A stretch of DNA of 64,000 nucleotides from Diphasiastrum complanatum (taxonomy: Eukaryota > Streptophyta > Lycopodiopsida > Lycopodiales > Lycopodiaceae): the NCBI GenBank assembly GCA_029204225.1, contig MU832605.1, forward strand, positions 1-64,000, in the 5' to 3' direction. Shown here piece after piece: positions 52,800 through 64,000 of the stretch (position 1 is its first letter; each line of letters begins with the position of its first letter). The position numbers were made by a program, and so were the translations under genes. The notes below the pieces were generated by a model that had not been told where the DNA came from, did no database searches, and worked only from the letters and a program-made list of their open reading frames with translations.

Positions 52800-54130
52800 T
52801 ACCTAGCTACCCTTGCACACCCCACTACTCCAAAGATCAACTGGTCTCACAGACTATGAACTTTCAACTGCAGAAATTTGGCAATGAAAATAACCTCATC
52901 AACTTTCCAACTTATAAATGACAACTTGAGATATAGCAGGCTATTTCAAAAAGGCGATCAGTATTCAGCCAAGAACACTACCGCAATCACCCAAACAAAA
53001 AGGCAGCAAATTAACAGGCAACTAGAAAAACCCGCATCGATCTATTGTCCAACAAAATTCTCCTCTCCTTTTATTAGCAGTTGAACGGATGGCGCAAGCA
53101 CAAACAAATGAATGAATGCATGGATCGGAACTTTCCAATAGCTAGACTCTATATCCAGACAAGAGATATCAATATATAAGTGATGGAGGTTTGAGAACGG
53201 AAGAGACTAGAGACAGATGAATGCATGTGGTACATTGAAGACCGAGATGGAGGGTAGAGAGGAATACAAAAGATCGCGGGAGCGAGAGCACGTGTATGTA
53301 AGTTGATTAGAGGAGGTGAGAAAACAGATCCAGAAGGTGTTTGCGTGGATGCCATATCCACCAGGTCAGCATGAGTCGGAGACCTTAAACTAGAAGCTGG
53401 CCCACTCACTAGGATTAATTGGATGAGGAGAATCTTACATGGCAACCCATGGGCTGGAGCCTGGGAGTTAGAAAGATGGGCCACCATACTCAGTCACATG
53501 ACAAATGGTTTTTAGGAGTTAAAAGTAGGATTAGCAACCTTGCCACAAGTGTGACCACGGAGCTCAAGTCAACAACTAATCTTCAACTACAAATACAAAC
53601 TCTTACTTTTCCCTTCTCGGCCATATCTCTACCCACGATGCGCGTAATTTGACGTCAATTGCTATCAACCAACAATCCCTGCACAAGCAATCCACACGAT
53701 CTGTAGGCAAACACATGCAATAGCCAGATCTGTAGGCAAACACATGCAATAGCCAGATCTGTTCCAGCTCTCACAACAATCAATTCTTTCTTGTCTCTGT
53801 TCACACTTACAATAAAATCATTTTCTAGTTGTGTCTCTTCAATTCCTACCTAGGGAACAATCAATCATCTTCTATTTGCTTTTGTTAGCACTTTGGAGTA
53901 CAGTCCCCATGTATAATGTGATTAAAAATCCAGTCTTAGTTTCCTCTATTCACACTTCTGATACAACTCTTTGCTCATAAACAACCCATCTTTAGTTGCT
54001 AATAGAACATGGACTGAGAATTAAGGCTTGCAAGGCTTTGACAACATACTTAGGCTGGCATTTAGTGTGAAATTTGTTATTTGAACTTTATATTGCTCCA
54101 ACTGTTGAAAACTTCGTTATGAGAGTATAT
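52800..54130. other. Upstream region of the amidotransferase gene
   Basis: Should contain its promoter on the minus strand. Candidates are a TATATA at about 53170 and a CACGTG at about 53290 (in GAGCACGTGTATG); neither is placed with certainty. A 29-bp unit (GATCTGTAGGCAAACACATG...) is repeated twice at 53698-53755. Nothing else coding is recognised. Confidence 0.45.
53698..53755. repeat. Two tandem copies of a 29-bp unit
   Basis: GATCTGTAGGCAAACACATG plus nine bases, starting at 53698 and 53727, identical; a third start GATCTG follows at 53756. Confidence 0.95.
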
Positions 54131-54500
54131 GTATTAACGAGACGAGCAAAGGCCATTCTGCCCGATAAGGATTTTCAAAAAAAATTTGGGCGAGGCCTAA
54201 ATTTTTGGGCCGAGCCTAAATTTTTTTGGAAAGCCGAACTGGGCAGAATGGCCTTTGCCCGGCTCTTTCCATTGCGTAATGGATACTTGAAATTTTTTCA
54301 GAAGCATAATAGGCAGGTTTGACTTTGACTGACCAACACAAATGTGCCATGTGGCAGCTGTATGGAATCCGTACAGACGGGCACAGACAGGCAGAAAAAA
54401 AAAAAAAGCAGAATCTGCCTTTGAAAAAAACGCATGCGTTTTCTGCTTTTTAATTTATTTGAAAATGGGCATAATATGCAACAGGTATCCATTACGTGAC
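54130..54500 (-). mobile_element. Fold-back MITE-like element, inverted relative
   Basis: On the minus strand it reads GTAATGGATACCTGTTGCAT ... GCAGATTCTGC ... GGTCAGTCAAAGTCAAACC ... CCATTACGCAATGG, in the same order as 49474 onward. The left end is a palindrome: CAAAGGCCATTCTGCCC (54149) pairs with GGGCAGAATGGCCTTTG (54241). The 165-bp internal duplication of the other copy is absent. Confidence 0.7.
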
Positions 54501-55318
54501 TTTTAGCTTCACCTCCCTAACTAACTTTGCTCGCTCAATATTGGGCATGTCTTTAAGAATATCTTCAGCGATTTCTAGTAGCTTTAGTTTTTATAGATAA
54601 TATATCTTGCAAGTCTCAAAGGGTTTTGGCTTTGAACCAAAATCAATTAAGTCCCATCATGTTCTTTTGTCAGTCAATCTCCAAAATTATCTAGTAAAAA
54701 TGTACAAACAAATGCATTTTGACAATACATCATCATGAAAAAGAGAAATCTACAAATTTCATAAAACTATCATAATAAAAAATGAGATAACATCTAAACA
54801 CATGATTTTTGAGGTTCCGAAACCCCATAATATTACAAATGGCTGGCCCAAAATGATGATACGTATTTATTTACTTTACAATACATAATCCAAATTATTT
54901 TGACTAGTTTTTGTCCATTTCGAAACTTGACATATTCTCAACACTCTTTGTTTCAGCTGATGAAGTTGAATTTTTGTCTTCTTCATCATAGTCGACTAGC
55001 ATATCTCCTTCTAAATCAACATCTAATGTTGACGAAAGCCTTGTAAGTCAATGTTTCTTTGTTGCTGATGAGTTGCGTATGATGGTTGTCCTGTGATGAG
55101 TTGCGTATGATGGTTGACCCAATGGATATAGTCGACTTTCATAAATAATTAGTCATTGTCACTTAGAAGAAGTAATGAGAACCTTCTAAAAAATGGCAAA
55201 TGACAAAGTCCATACTTGCCTTTGCCCCTTTGTGCCTCACTCAAAGTGAGTACATCACATAAAACATGAGCATCATAGAAAATGAAGTAGCAACAGGTTG
55301 ATCCTATGTTAGCAATTT
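54500..55318. other. AT-rich spacer
   Basis: Contains a 22-bp direct repeat GATGAGTTGCGTATGATGG (about 55066 and 55096). No gene recognised. Confidence 0.55.
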
Positions 55319-55910
55319 ATGAGCTACAAATTCTCTCACCAGGCTACTACTTCACAGAGTCGTCATCGGGTTCGTAGCGAGATCGTTTCACCCAACTCGC
55401 CTTCCGTGGCTCGTCGTCGAACTCAGCCACCAACGCCAGTTGTTACGCCACCACAGGACACCATACCAATCCAATTTGTGGCAGGATCACCGAAATTTTT
55501 TGAAGATACAATGCCAGATGGATTTGAGGGCAAAAATGTTTTTGAAGAAGAAGATCTATAGGCCATTCTTCAGGCCAAATCTACACAACCGATTGGATCA
55601 AATGTGGCCCATCTACAATACATGCTGTCACTCTTGATTTTGGTGACATCCTAGGAATTCATTTCTACCTAGAAAAGATGATCCAGAATATGATAGAGGA
55701 CAAAGTGGATATAGAGAAAAGAATCTCTGAACTGGGCTCAAAAAACACATTGATCAGTCAAATGTTGATACAAGTCAACTGGGAGCTTCAGATCGCCAGG
55801 TAGCACGAAGCAAAATCAATGGCAAACCTCAAGCAAGCCTAGCAGCATGAAGATGCACTTCAAGATAATGTCGACAAAAGTTGTAGGAAGCTCTCGGCGA
55901 AGCACAAGAC
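55319..55910 (+). pseudogene. Unrecognised coding fragment, Pro/Ser-rich then coiled coil
   Basis: ATG-led frame of 80 codons (SRHRVRSEIVSPNSPSVARR, FVAGSPKFFEDTMPD) ends in a TAG. In a neighbouring frame FLEKMIQNMIEDKVDIEKRI ... KNTLISQMLIQ suggests a coiled coil. It resembles the N-terminal part of some retroelement gag or transposon accessory proteins in composition only. Confidence 0.25.
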
Positions 55911-57190
55911 CCATTAGAAAAATTCCAAAATAAAAAATGGCCCTTTGTAAAGATACTTTTATTTTGTTTCTCTAGTTTTGACCACCAACTGGCCCAATCA
56001 AAATGGAAAATTTTCAAATGTACGTAACATAGCTCAAATAAACTGAAAAATAAAAATATATCACAACAAACTTTGAAATTTACGTCGGGCAACATGGACG
56101 TATCCCATTGGTTCGCCCTTCCTGCCCGACACATGCTAATCTGCCCGACGTCAATATCTCAGGTTAAATGTGTTCAACTATGCTGGCTAGTATAATGAAA
56201 TTTGTTAACTAGACTAGTTACAGTAATAGAAATATAGTATGCACAGTAACTGTGACTACTGTGGCATTCTCATGAGATTAAATGTGATACAAAAAATTGA
56301 ATTGAGTATCATATCGGAAAGATTTTTGGTGGACAAGGTTAGAATATAGCAATGGGAAGGAGACCAAGATCTACAATTGAGTCTGTGATTCTTTAGAATG
56401 AGAAAAATGAAACTGATAACTGGAAATCAACAAAATGTCCGAAGAATTCATGGGTGTTGCTACATCCATCATAAAAGGGCAATTTTCGACAGAAGAAAAG
56501 GGCAAAGATGACATACAAATATTATTGGAAAACAAAAAATTTGGAGTTCAAGACAACTCCCGAAGGTCACTCTATTTTAGATGTGTTAGTACAACATGTT
56601 TATATGCGCTCAAAAATAAAAGTACAAGATATCAATTATCATGATCATTGAAAATGTAATTGTAAGTATATCAAAAGGTATGCATTTTACTGCAATCATA
56701 GGTGTTTTTTAATTGAAGCCCTTAAGATTACGATTTAAATTATTCAATGTGTTTCTTCTTTTAGATTTATATCCATCAAACATAAGTGAATGGGAGCCAA
56801 TACAATCACTTGCAGGAATATTGGATGTGATTCACTTTGATGTTGGAAAGCTGTAATACAGAGGAAGAAGTCCAAAGGAGCTTGTAGTGGTATATATTTT
56901 TATGAATCTTCATATATACCACAAACGGATGGGAGTTTCGGCAAGCTTGAAGCAATTCCATAGCCAAGTTTTCAGAGTGATGAGTGGCCTACTCCTGCTA
57001 GTATTGTTTCTGAATCCCCCAGATGCAAGCTACTCTTGGATGTTAGAAATGCCATGAAGATAAGTACAAGTTCAAAAATTGTTCACCTTAGTTGGTTTCT
57101 CTCATTGCATATATTTGTTGATTTTTTCTCAAGTACAAGTGTTTGACGGACACCAACTTTATTTGTTTGCAAGGATTTATCAACTGAGAT
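55911..57190. other. Spacer, no supported gene
   Basis: A plus-strand frame at 56435 (69 codons) has no recognised domain. TCGGGCA / TGCCCGAC words occur at 56084-56145 and again near 62170-62250. Nothing else identified. Confidence 0.5.
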
Positions 57191-57289
57191 TTTGTTAGAT
57201 CTCATGGATCAAGGCTGGAATAATAAAACAAATAAAGATATAGAATGTAGGATAAAAAAATCGTCAATGATCTTTCATGATCATATCGA

Positions 57290-57782
57290 AAAACAAATGC
57301 TCGATCTCACATTCAACTATCAGAAATTCAAAAAATGGTACATGGCTACCACTAGATCAAAACTTCCAAATAAATGGTCACACAAACCAAAAGGAGATAA
57401 GCATCATAATGGTTCAATACCCAAGCCTGAATCACTTCCAGCATGGGTAGCAAAGGATGGCAAAGCAATTGTCATTGTATCCCTGAATCTGAAAGACACT
57501 CAGATTGCTCACATGTCAAACAACACCACCTCCAAAGAAGCGTGGGATATCTTTACAAGCATCTACGAGACCTCAGATGTGTCCACTCGTCTCTTCTTGA
57601 GGAAGCAGATACTGACACTCAGAATGAGCAAAGGCACCTCAGTAAGCGACCATCTGAACGAGTTCAAACAGTTGCTAAACCAACTGGCTACAATAGGATC
57701 ACCTATATTAGAAGAGAACTCTACCATGTCTCTTCTTTCCAATCTTCCATCCTCTTCTTTCCAGTCTTCCATCCTCGTATGA
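57290..57782 (+). pseudogene. Copia Gag fragment (UBN2-type)
   Basis: Within an open frame from 57192, the part from about 57440 fits copia Gag: AKDGKAIVIVSLNLKDTQIAH, SKEAWDIFTSIYE, LFLRKQILTLRMSKGTSVSDH, LNQLATIGSPILEE, LLSNLPSS. The capsid domain stops there; zinc knuckle and pol are absent. Lineage differs from the other copia remnants in the window. Confidence 0.75.
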
Positions 57783-57919
57783 CAATTTAGTATTGCTTCT
57801 TAGCAAATATCAGAAAGATAATTTGTCACGAATAGCTAGAAAGATTGTTAGTCGTGAATAGCTAGACTAATAATAATTTGCAAAGAACAGACTACCAGAT
57901 TAAGTATTAAGAAAGTCAG

Positions 57920-58745
57920 ACAGAATGTAGAAATGCATTGCAATATTGACACAAATTCAGATTAAGTATAGCAAAATATACAAGTCAATAATACAGGCGA
58001 ACACAAGACAATAGCGGACGTAACCGCATGCTTCACAAAGCTAATCACACAATCTGTAAAGATGATGAACCTATTAGTAACAATACATCTGGAAGTAAAG
58101 AATTGATGCACGAAAGCATCTACAATGTCTGTCTCTAATAATCAGTGATGTTTGGTTCTAATGCTGTTATGCTTCACACTTTGCTTCTTACTGAATACGC
58201 AGATGGTATTCAATATATACATAATTTTACAGGTGTGCAGATGAAGAAAGTACAAAAGTGGATGTGTTGTCTGTGGGAGATCGTGGGTGGCTTGTCAAAT
58301 CTGATTGCACAGTGCATGGGATGAGCGTGAGAAAGCGGCGATGTTAGCCTTTGCTGAAATTAACGTTGATGAAAATGCAAAAAATGCGACACTCTGACAA
58401 ATGCTTAAAACATTATCGTAATCCATTCTAGGCACCAAGTCTTCGGTTTCAAAATCTATATAGAGAATTCAGCAATTGTGCTAGCCTCATGATAGTAAAA
58501 AAAATTACACAAATCCGCTGTAGTTCAGACTGATTGTCAGAATAAGCTCATAGCTATTATAGATCATAGTTAGCTTTGTGAGCATGCGGATTCATCCGCT
58601 ATTGTTTTGTGCTCACTAGCATCATCTGACTTGTATTTCTATACATTCAATCTGAATATATATTGTTTGATTTTGCGTATAGATTTTGTCAATGTTACAT
58701 GCTTTCCACTTTCTGCCTGGCTCTCTAACTATTTTGTCTAACTAT
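57920..58745. repeat. Inverted-repeat element, arms about 85 bp
   Basis: 57960-58043 pairs with 58655-58572: shared words include TATACAAGTCA / TGACTTGTAT, ACAATAGCGGA / TCCGCTATTGT and CCGCATGC, CACAAAGCTA / TAGCTTTGTG. Weaker pairing extends outward. The 530-bp centre has no recognisable gene. Probably a MITE or fold-back transposon. Confidence 0.65.
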
Positions 58746-58749
58746 CTAC

Positions 58750-59150
58750 TCTTCCTCTTCCGCATAAATGCAATTAAGCTCTATCTTGTGTTCGCCTACA
58801 GTTGTAGTAGTGCACGCACCGAAGGAATTAGTCGACCACTGCCTTCGCATAGTAGTAGGACCATTCTAATCCGATTGTTCGACCTATTTGATTCACGGAC
58901 TCTATTTCCCCAACACCAACCCGATCTAATGAGTGCTTCCAAGCCTCACCACTACATAGCGCGCTTATTATGTTGATTTGTTATGACATCTTGCCTTGCT
59001 AGTCTTGAAAGTTGATTATCATTCATTCCCCTTGTCCCAAATCAAAAGTCCACCAAGGATTCAATGAAGGAATGTAAACCTCACCAAAAGCTATATTCGC
59101 ATAGCTCTTCAATCTGTCATAAATATTGATATTGGCATCTACTCCTACAT
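58750..59150. other. Spacer, nothing recognised
   Basis: A short 96-codon plus-strand frame lacks any domain. One word (TTGTGTTCGCCTAC, 58787) repeats part of the inverted-repeat element. Confidence 0.5.
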
Positions 59151-59156
59151 TAATTC

Positions 59157-59406
59157 ACTACAAAAATTGCCGCGATTTCCGACATAAATTTTGACATAAA
59201 ATCATGTTTTATTTTTTTTTTAATTGACGCGGGCGTCAGAAAATGCGTCTCAACAGGGTTGTCGGAATCCATCGCATTTAAAATCCATTGATGTTCAACA
59301 ACAAGCCCAAAACCGGCAACCGATCGGTAAAAACAATTTTCAAATAATATGCCACAGATTCTGATGGCCACGTGGACGTCGAAATATGACAAAAAAAAAA
59401 ATTTCA
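59157..59406. mobile_element. CACTA-like transposon end
   Basis: CACTACAAAAATTGCCGCGA matches the start of plant CACTA (En/Spm) terminal inverted repeats. It is followed by about 240 bp with subterminal-like TTCCGACATAAA / GTCGGAATCC / TTGACGCGGGCGTC words. The right-hand partner (TTTTTGTAGTG) was not seen before 64000. It directly abuts the second transposase-like gene, so it may be one end of its element. Confidence 0.5.
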
Positions 59407-61744
59407 TCGAGTTTTTAGCTTGATTTCTAAATTGCGCTCTTCCGTAAAATCACTGAAAAAGTTGAACTAAATATTTATTTCTTGAATTGTGTCCTCCATG
59501 ATTTGTTGCTCTATGAAATGCTCCCCTTGCTTGCCAATGAGATTTTTCCATGCTTTGTGATGACCAGATACTTAAGCTCCCATATTCCTTTGCAAAATGA
59601 GTTGCATGATGAAGAAAGATGTGCTGCAAACAATAGTTTTGATTAGTTACATCAGTAGAAAAAATATAAGCCTGAATGAGAAAAGTACCAGATAATGATA
59701 TAGATTAGCACCATATAATGAATAACGTTGTCTTTTCCCCAACAATCATGTACAGATTTTACGAATGTGGTGCAATGATTTTGCAAAGTCCTCATATCTT
59801 CTGATGATAGGTTTTCTTTCCTGATAACACCTATGAGTTTGTCTAAGTTGGTCCACACTTGTCCCTTTTCCACTCGATGACTTCCTTCCAATGTTCGTGT
59901 GGCTTGAACAATTTCTCTTCCAATTTTGTATCTGACACTTGATTTTTTGCATGTGTGATTGGATAAGAATCTTCTTGCTTTAGTACCTCCAATTGATGGC
60001 TTATTAGGAATGTTTTCTTGTTTCCTTGAGAGTCTGTCACTTTTTTCAATTGTGACATTCCCTTTATCTAGTCCTACATTTGACAGAACTATTTCCAATC
60101 TCCTAATTGCTGCTTTAGCCACTGACTCTAGTTTATGATTCCATGCTAGTAGAATATGCAGGTAAATTAGTTTTTTAATAATACGAACCTCAGCATGCAA
60201 TGTGCATATGTGAACATATTTTAATGGAATTGGCAGAACACTTTTCATATTTGGATCTTCAGCTTCTCGTGTTGGGCCAGTGTTTGTTGATCGTCCCAAA
60301 TTCATATTGTAGCAATCCTTCATGCAATAAAGACATGGATGTCTTGATATTGCCCCATGAGAGACATTATACATACATTTTGATGTTTTCAAATCCCCTG
60401 CAAGGTGTCATTGAATTTGAAAACTTCTATGGTTTTCGACTGTAACTTTCTCACCCTCCAAATGTCTCTTTATAATCTCGCCATAATTTGTTCTTGAAAA
60501 TATCAATGATAGTATTTTATGGTCCTCTTTCAAGACTTGCAGAGAAACAAGTAATGCATGACATGTCAATAAAAACTGGCAAGGTATGAATTGTTGATAT
60601 AGATATTCTAAATGAAAATTGAAATGTATACCTGGAATGCCGCCAACCACCATATGTGATTTTTCGATTGAACACTAAACGTTCGATCATCTGTATTTGA
60701 AATTTTGTTTATCAAAGTGACACTCACACGTTCCAACTTCTGACCCTTGATGACTTTAGATTCATCCAATTTTATTACAATAATGATCTTTCCATTTACT
60801 TGATGTTCGTCTAGTTTATAGAATCGAATAATGTACTTTAGAACATTTTCAATATCAAGAAAAATATTATTGCAATCATTGTAATTGAGCTCACCATATT
60901 CTGATTTGTATAATTCAGTTATATGAAGTGGTTGGTCAACTACTTTGAACATTCCGTCATTATAAAAATTTCTAGCTAATCTTACTCGATATGGATGCGG
61001 AAGATTAATTCTCTTCACCATCACTTGGGAAAAAGCTTCTTTAACTATTGAACCTTAATCAAAACAGTCTCTACAATTTCATTTTTTATTTTTTCAAACC
61101 GAGCATTTTTTATCATTTCCTTTGTTGACTTTCTTGGTAAAACATGACTTAAAGATGATCCAATGCATGAACGATCTGTTAAATAGTTTTTTGCCACCAA
61201 ACATGACCTGCAACAAACATATGAAACTCAAATTATGTTTAATAAATAAATAATCCATATTATCGAGTGCAAATCAAACTTAAATGACATATACAACTCA
61301 AATAAATAGCTTAGATGACAACATACTTGAATGCTCAGATTCTTTTTTTTCTGATTGCCGCTATGTGTAGATAGGTCATCAATATTCTTCATCAGTACTC
61401 TCTTTCTTTTCCTCTTCATCATTGCCTTATTGATAACTTTTAGATCAACAACAGAGTTTAAACTCTCGCATTACAACTTTTCCGGATTCTAACATTTCTT
61501 GGTTTGATTCTCGAAGAGTAGTGACAGTTGCATTCAACTCTGACATAGCATTCTTGAGTGCATTGTTTTCAGCACTAGTGTGTTGCACATAATGAAGCAA
61601 TTGTTGATTTGCACATTGCAATTGTTGATTAGCAAACTGTAATTGTTGATTCAGACAAGATATGCTATGCATTCCAAAAGTTACCGGTTTGTATTCTCTC
61701 TCTACGTAGCCTCTCTCTAAAGTGAAATTTCTTAAAGGGCCCAT
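59407..61744 (-). pseudogene. Transposase-like gene, copy 2 (with 5' exon)
   Basis: ATG at 61744 opens an exon with a Gln/Asn-rich heptad region (repeats of NQQLQ) fitting a coiled coil, then the basic run KRKRKRVLMKNIDD. The next exon starts after TTGTTGCAG (about 61208) and continues to 60622 (HIWWLAAFQ/GTATAC). Then KEDHKILSLIF, HPCLYCMKDC (Cys pair kept), CTLHAEVRI, LLAWNH, DCWGKDNVIHYMV and the last exon (SLQHIFLHHATHFAKE region). Lesions: loss of about 80 bp holding the helix-turn-helix-like segment (near 61050), a frame shift near 60410 before the conserved Asp, and one in exon 1 near 61465. Same strand and order as copy 1 at 30170-32430. Confidence 0.55.
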
Positions 61745-62430
61745 TTTGAGCCCATATTTCCCCTAATGAGATGCTCCACAAATGTGTCTATATACATGTA
61801 GCACACTTCAAAAACTATACATCATGCCAAGCCATGGATTCCAAGGCATTTTGTGCACTTGAAGATACATCAATAAAACTATTAAGTGCATACATAATGT
61901 TTCCAAAGACAACTTGCCTTGCGTAATCCATATGATTGAGCCTAGATGGCTCCATCTTGATACTCATGGTTCTTTTTGGAGTCCTTGGGTCTTGAGCTTG
62001 CTCCTCCACTTGACTTGACTCCAAACCATCAATGAATTGAATAAGGTGTTGATCCAAGAAAATGAGAGATAGAATGAAGAAAATGAGAGGTATACCTATG
62101 AATGACAAAAAGTTCCTTAGCTACAAGGATTAGTTAACCACAGTTTATGACTATTGACGTCAAATCAACCTCGAGTGAACAATGACGGGCAGCATAAGAG
62201 TATTTGGGCAGTAACTGTGGTCCAATCACAATTGTTTGTTCTGCCCGACAGGATATTTGAAAATCACAAAAATTTGGCCGGGAAAGTTAAATACAATATA
62301 CGTCCGTCAACCACTGTTACAGTTCGTCACAGATGGACACCATTTATTGGGACACATAAGCGTTGAAAGCGTGCAAAGTCAAAAGCAACATCTTGACAAA
62401 GGGCCCATTTTGAATTCTAATATCCCCTAA
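61735..62430 (-). other. Region between two copies of an AAAGGGCCCATTTTGA sequence
   Basis: AAAGGGCCCATTTTGA followed by ATATY(C/T)CCCCTAATG occurs at about 61734-61766 (covering the transposase ATG) and again at 62398-62430 in the same orientation. Between them a minus-strand frame (62108-61815, 97 codons: MSIKMEPSRLNHMDYARQV, NALESMAWHDV) is open but unrecognised. This suggests an insertion that split or duplicated the transposase promoter. Confidence 0.4.
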
Positions 62431-63330
62431 TGTGTAAGGGATCCTTTAAGAGGTGGTGAAAGACCCTTCATGGACATCATTCTCTATTGGAGTCTCAAAA
62501 GTTTCTTGTTTGTAGCTAGATTTTTTAGAAACTTCTAAAAGCATTCATTCATCTAGAAAGAGAGTTGTAAAAAGATCAAGGTAAATTTGAGGACTGTGAA
62601 GAATTGCCAGAAATTGGCAAATCCAGTTTGATCAAAAACCATGTAGTATGATGTAAATGTTGTACATAAGTGGATTCCACACATGTAAGGCCAAGATGCC
62701 ACATGGCAATCCACTCCTAATGTAGGTTAGGTCAAGTCCATAGGGTTGGTCATGTCATTTTGGTAGTGACTCCTACTTTATAGGACCTACACCTAAGTTT
62801 AAGGTGAAAATTTGACCAACTAGCTACCTACCAAGCATAACTCTAGGATCTAGGCTAGGGTTTCATTTTAGGTCAAGGAGAGTGAGTTAACTTCCTTATT
62901 ACATGCTGGAAATCCACCCAACTTCAAGAAGGAAGTCGAATTTGCTATGTAGTCCCTCTCTCCATAGTGAGAAGATAGAAAATTTTTGGAGCTCATTGGC
63001 AATCTCAAGCTAGTTCACTATGTACATTGAGTTTTTGTGATCCAAATGAAACCAAATCAATTTCTACTTGTTTCTCAGGTTGAAGGACATACTACAGCTT
63101 GTAGTACACACCTGTGAGCTCGGATTTCAATGTTTATCAAGTCTTTTGATTGTTAATGCTTGTTGTTTGTCAAATTTCCAATCTAGATCAACTTTTTTGT
63201 GTCTGGTTTTTTAATAGATTGTTAAGCAAGCATCCAATCACTCTTGTGGATCTTTTGTAGATCCATTTATGGTCCTAAAGTACAGTAGTTTCACATAAAA
63301 AAATTTGTAAATATTTGAGAATGTATGTGA
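62431..63330 (+). other. Probable LTR/leader of a gypsy element
   Basis: Non-coding 0.9 kb directly upstream of the gypsy gag, with TTATAGG and TGTAGATCC words like those in LTR leaders. No border, primer site or second copy could be fixed. Confidence 0.3.
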
Positions 63331-63331
63331 T

Positions 63332-64000
63332 GTGTATGGCAAAACATTTTCCGATGCTATGGTCCAATTGTTTTCGATGACCATGATCGCTAAAGAATGT
63401 GATTGGTTTTTCAACCTTGATCATGAAGATAAGACAAACTTGTCAATTTTGAAAGAGTTTTTTATCAAGAGTTTTAAGCCCTTTCGCTTGATCGAGAGTC
63501 TTTTTGTCAAATAGAGTAACATCAAGATAGCAAAAAATGAATGTGTACGAGACTATATCGAGCATTTCAAACGTCTCAAAAGTCAAGTACAAGAACAACC
63601 CTTTGAACAGATGCTCATCATCTGGTTTTTAGTCGGCCTTCCAAGATGGATTAGACGCGAGCTTAAATCCAATGATGAATATATGAGCCTAAAGTTAGCT
63701 ATGTCTGATGCCATCAAAGAAGAAGATGAGAGATCAGATGTTGACAAATCCAGAGAAAGGAGAATACCACGTGCTTCTATCCATGAGTCAAAGCCGATTG
63801 AGGATACCCAAGATTAGCTTTGGAAATCCCAGTTGGAGTTGCTTAATAAGCAACACCAACTACAGATGGAAAAACTCACCAATGAGTTTCAAACTACCCT
63901 GAAGTCTATCCAAAGTAGTATGTCTGGTCAACCAAACCCTGCATAGGTACCTTATAGATGAAAACCAATATGGTGTCCACACTACCGGGCTATGCATCCT
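63332..64000 (+). pseudogene. Ty3/gypsy gag fragment running off the window
   Basis: Frame reads CDWFFNLDHEDKTNLSIL then FFIKSFKPF, a stop at 63512, then ECVRDYIEHFKRLKSQVQ, IWFLVGLPRWIRRELKSND and a charged region with coiled-coil character (LELLNKQHQLQMEKLTNEFQ). This is the Retrotrans_gag pattern (W...F...F, then the GLP segment). Near 63975 IWCPHYRAMH looks like a degenerate zinc knuckle. Stops at 63512, 63815 and 63943. Confidence 0.75.

Noticed and set aside
61815-62108. Membrane protein suggested by a hydrophobic N-terminus
   Set aside because: The hydrophobic run comes from T-rich sequence, and the rest shows no membrane segment; left as an unrecognised frame.
1-64000. tRNA, rRNA or organellar insertions
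   Set aside because: No cloverleaf, rRNA core or chloroplast/mitochondrial gene was recognised on either strand, although a covariance-model scan was not possible.
59157-64000. A complete CACTA element from 59157 onward
   Set aside because: No right-hand TTTTTGTAGTG end was found in the window, so only the left end is called.

Overview
This is a retrotransposon-rich stretch of a plant nuclear genome. Plant features are Ty1/copia and Ty3/gypsy LTR elements with plant-type primer sites, a six-exon gene with GT-AG introns for a plant-type class I glutamine amidotransferase, CT microsatellites and AT-rich spacer. A Penelope-like reverse transcriptase, rare in flowering plants but reported in conifers and seed-free plants, makes a fern, lycophyte or gymnosperm plausible. 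The species cannot be fixed from the sequence alone.

Layout. 0-7.5 kb: a decayed gypsy element (minus strand) split by a copia element with intact ends (915-6933, 5-bp target duplication CGATC). The reverse transcriptase of this copia has been replaced by an unrelated open reading frame. 7.5-12.6 kb: a second copia broken by an LTR-plus-leader fragment, a gypsy gag fragment and a GC-rich patch. 12.8-14.7 kb: three CT microsatellites, a CCGCAAGG-type array and palindromes. 15-20 kb: gypsy integrase and copia gag remnants, a Penelope-like reverse transcriptase, a second palindrome array. 21.5-24.7 kb: two abutting copia remnants (minus).

24.8-36 kb is the least ordinary part. It holds a spliced Ulp1-like (C48) protease-like gene, two imperfect inverted arms (about 27.5-30.1 and 32.5-34.8 kb) each carrying a copy of an unrecognised acidic two-exon gene, a transposase-like gene between the arms, and a third diverged paralogue of the acidic gene. 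Scattered through it are eleven hairpin modules. Each has two conserved arms of about 17 nt in inverted orientation, and the modules are almost all exactly 69 nt from end to end, with unrelated centres in the independent copies.

36-47.6 kb: a long gypsy element with LTR, gag, protease, RT, RNase H and partial integrase, ended by a tandem array of four LTR-plus-primer-site units, followed by a second decayed gypsy. 48.2-49.0 kb: LINE fragment. 50.4-52.8 kb: the only apparently intact host gene, a glutamine amidotransferase on the minus strand, flanked by inverted copies of a fold-back repeat. 55-64 kb: a copia gag fragment, an inverted-repeat element, a CACTA-like end, a second fuller copy of the transposase-like gene, and the start of another gypsy gag running off the window. 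Most genes here are therefore mobile-element genes in various states of decay.
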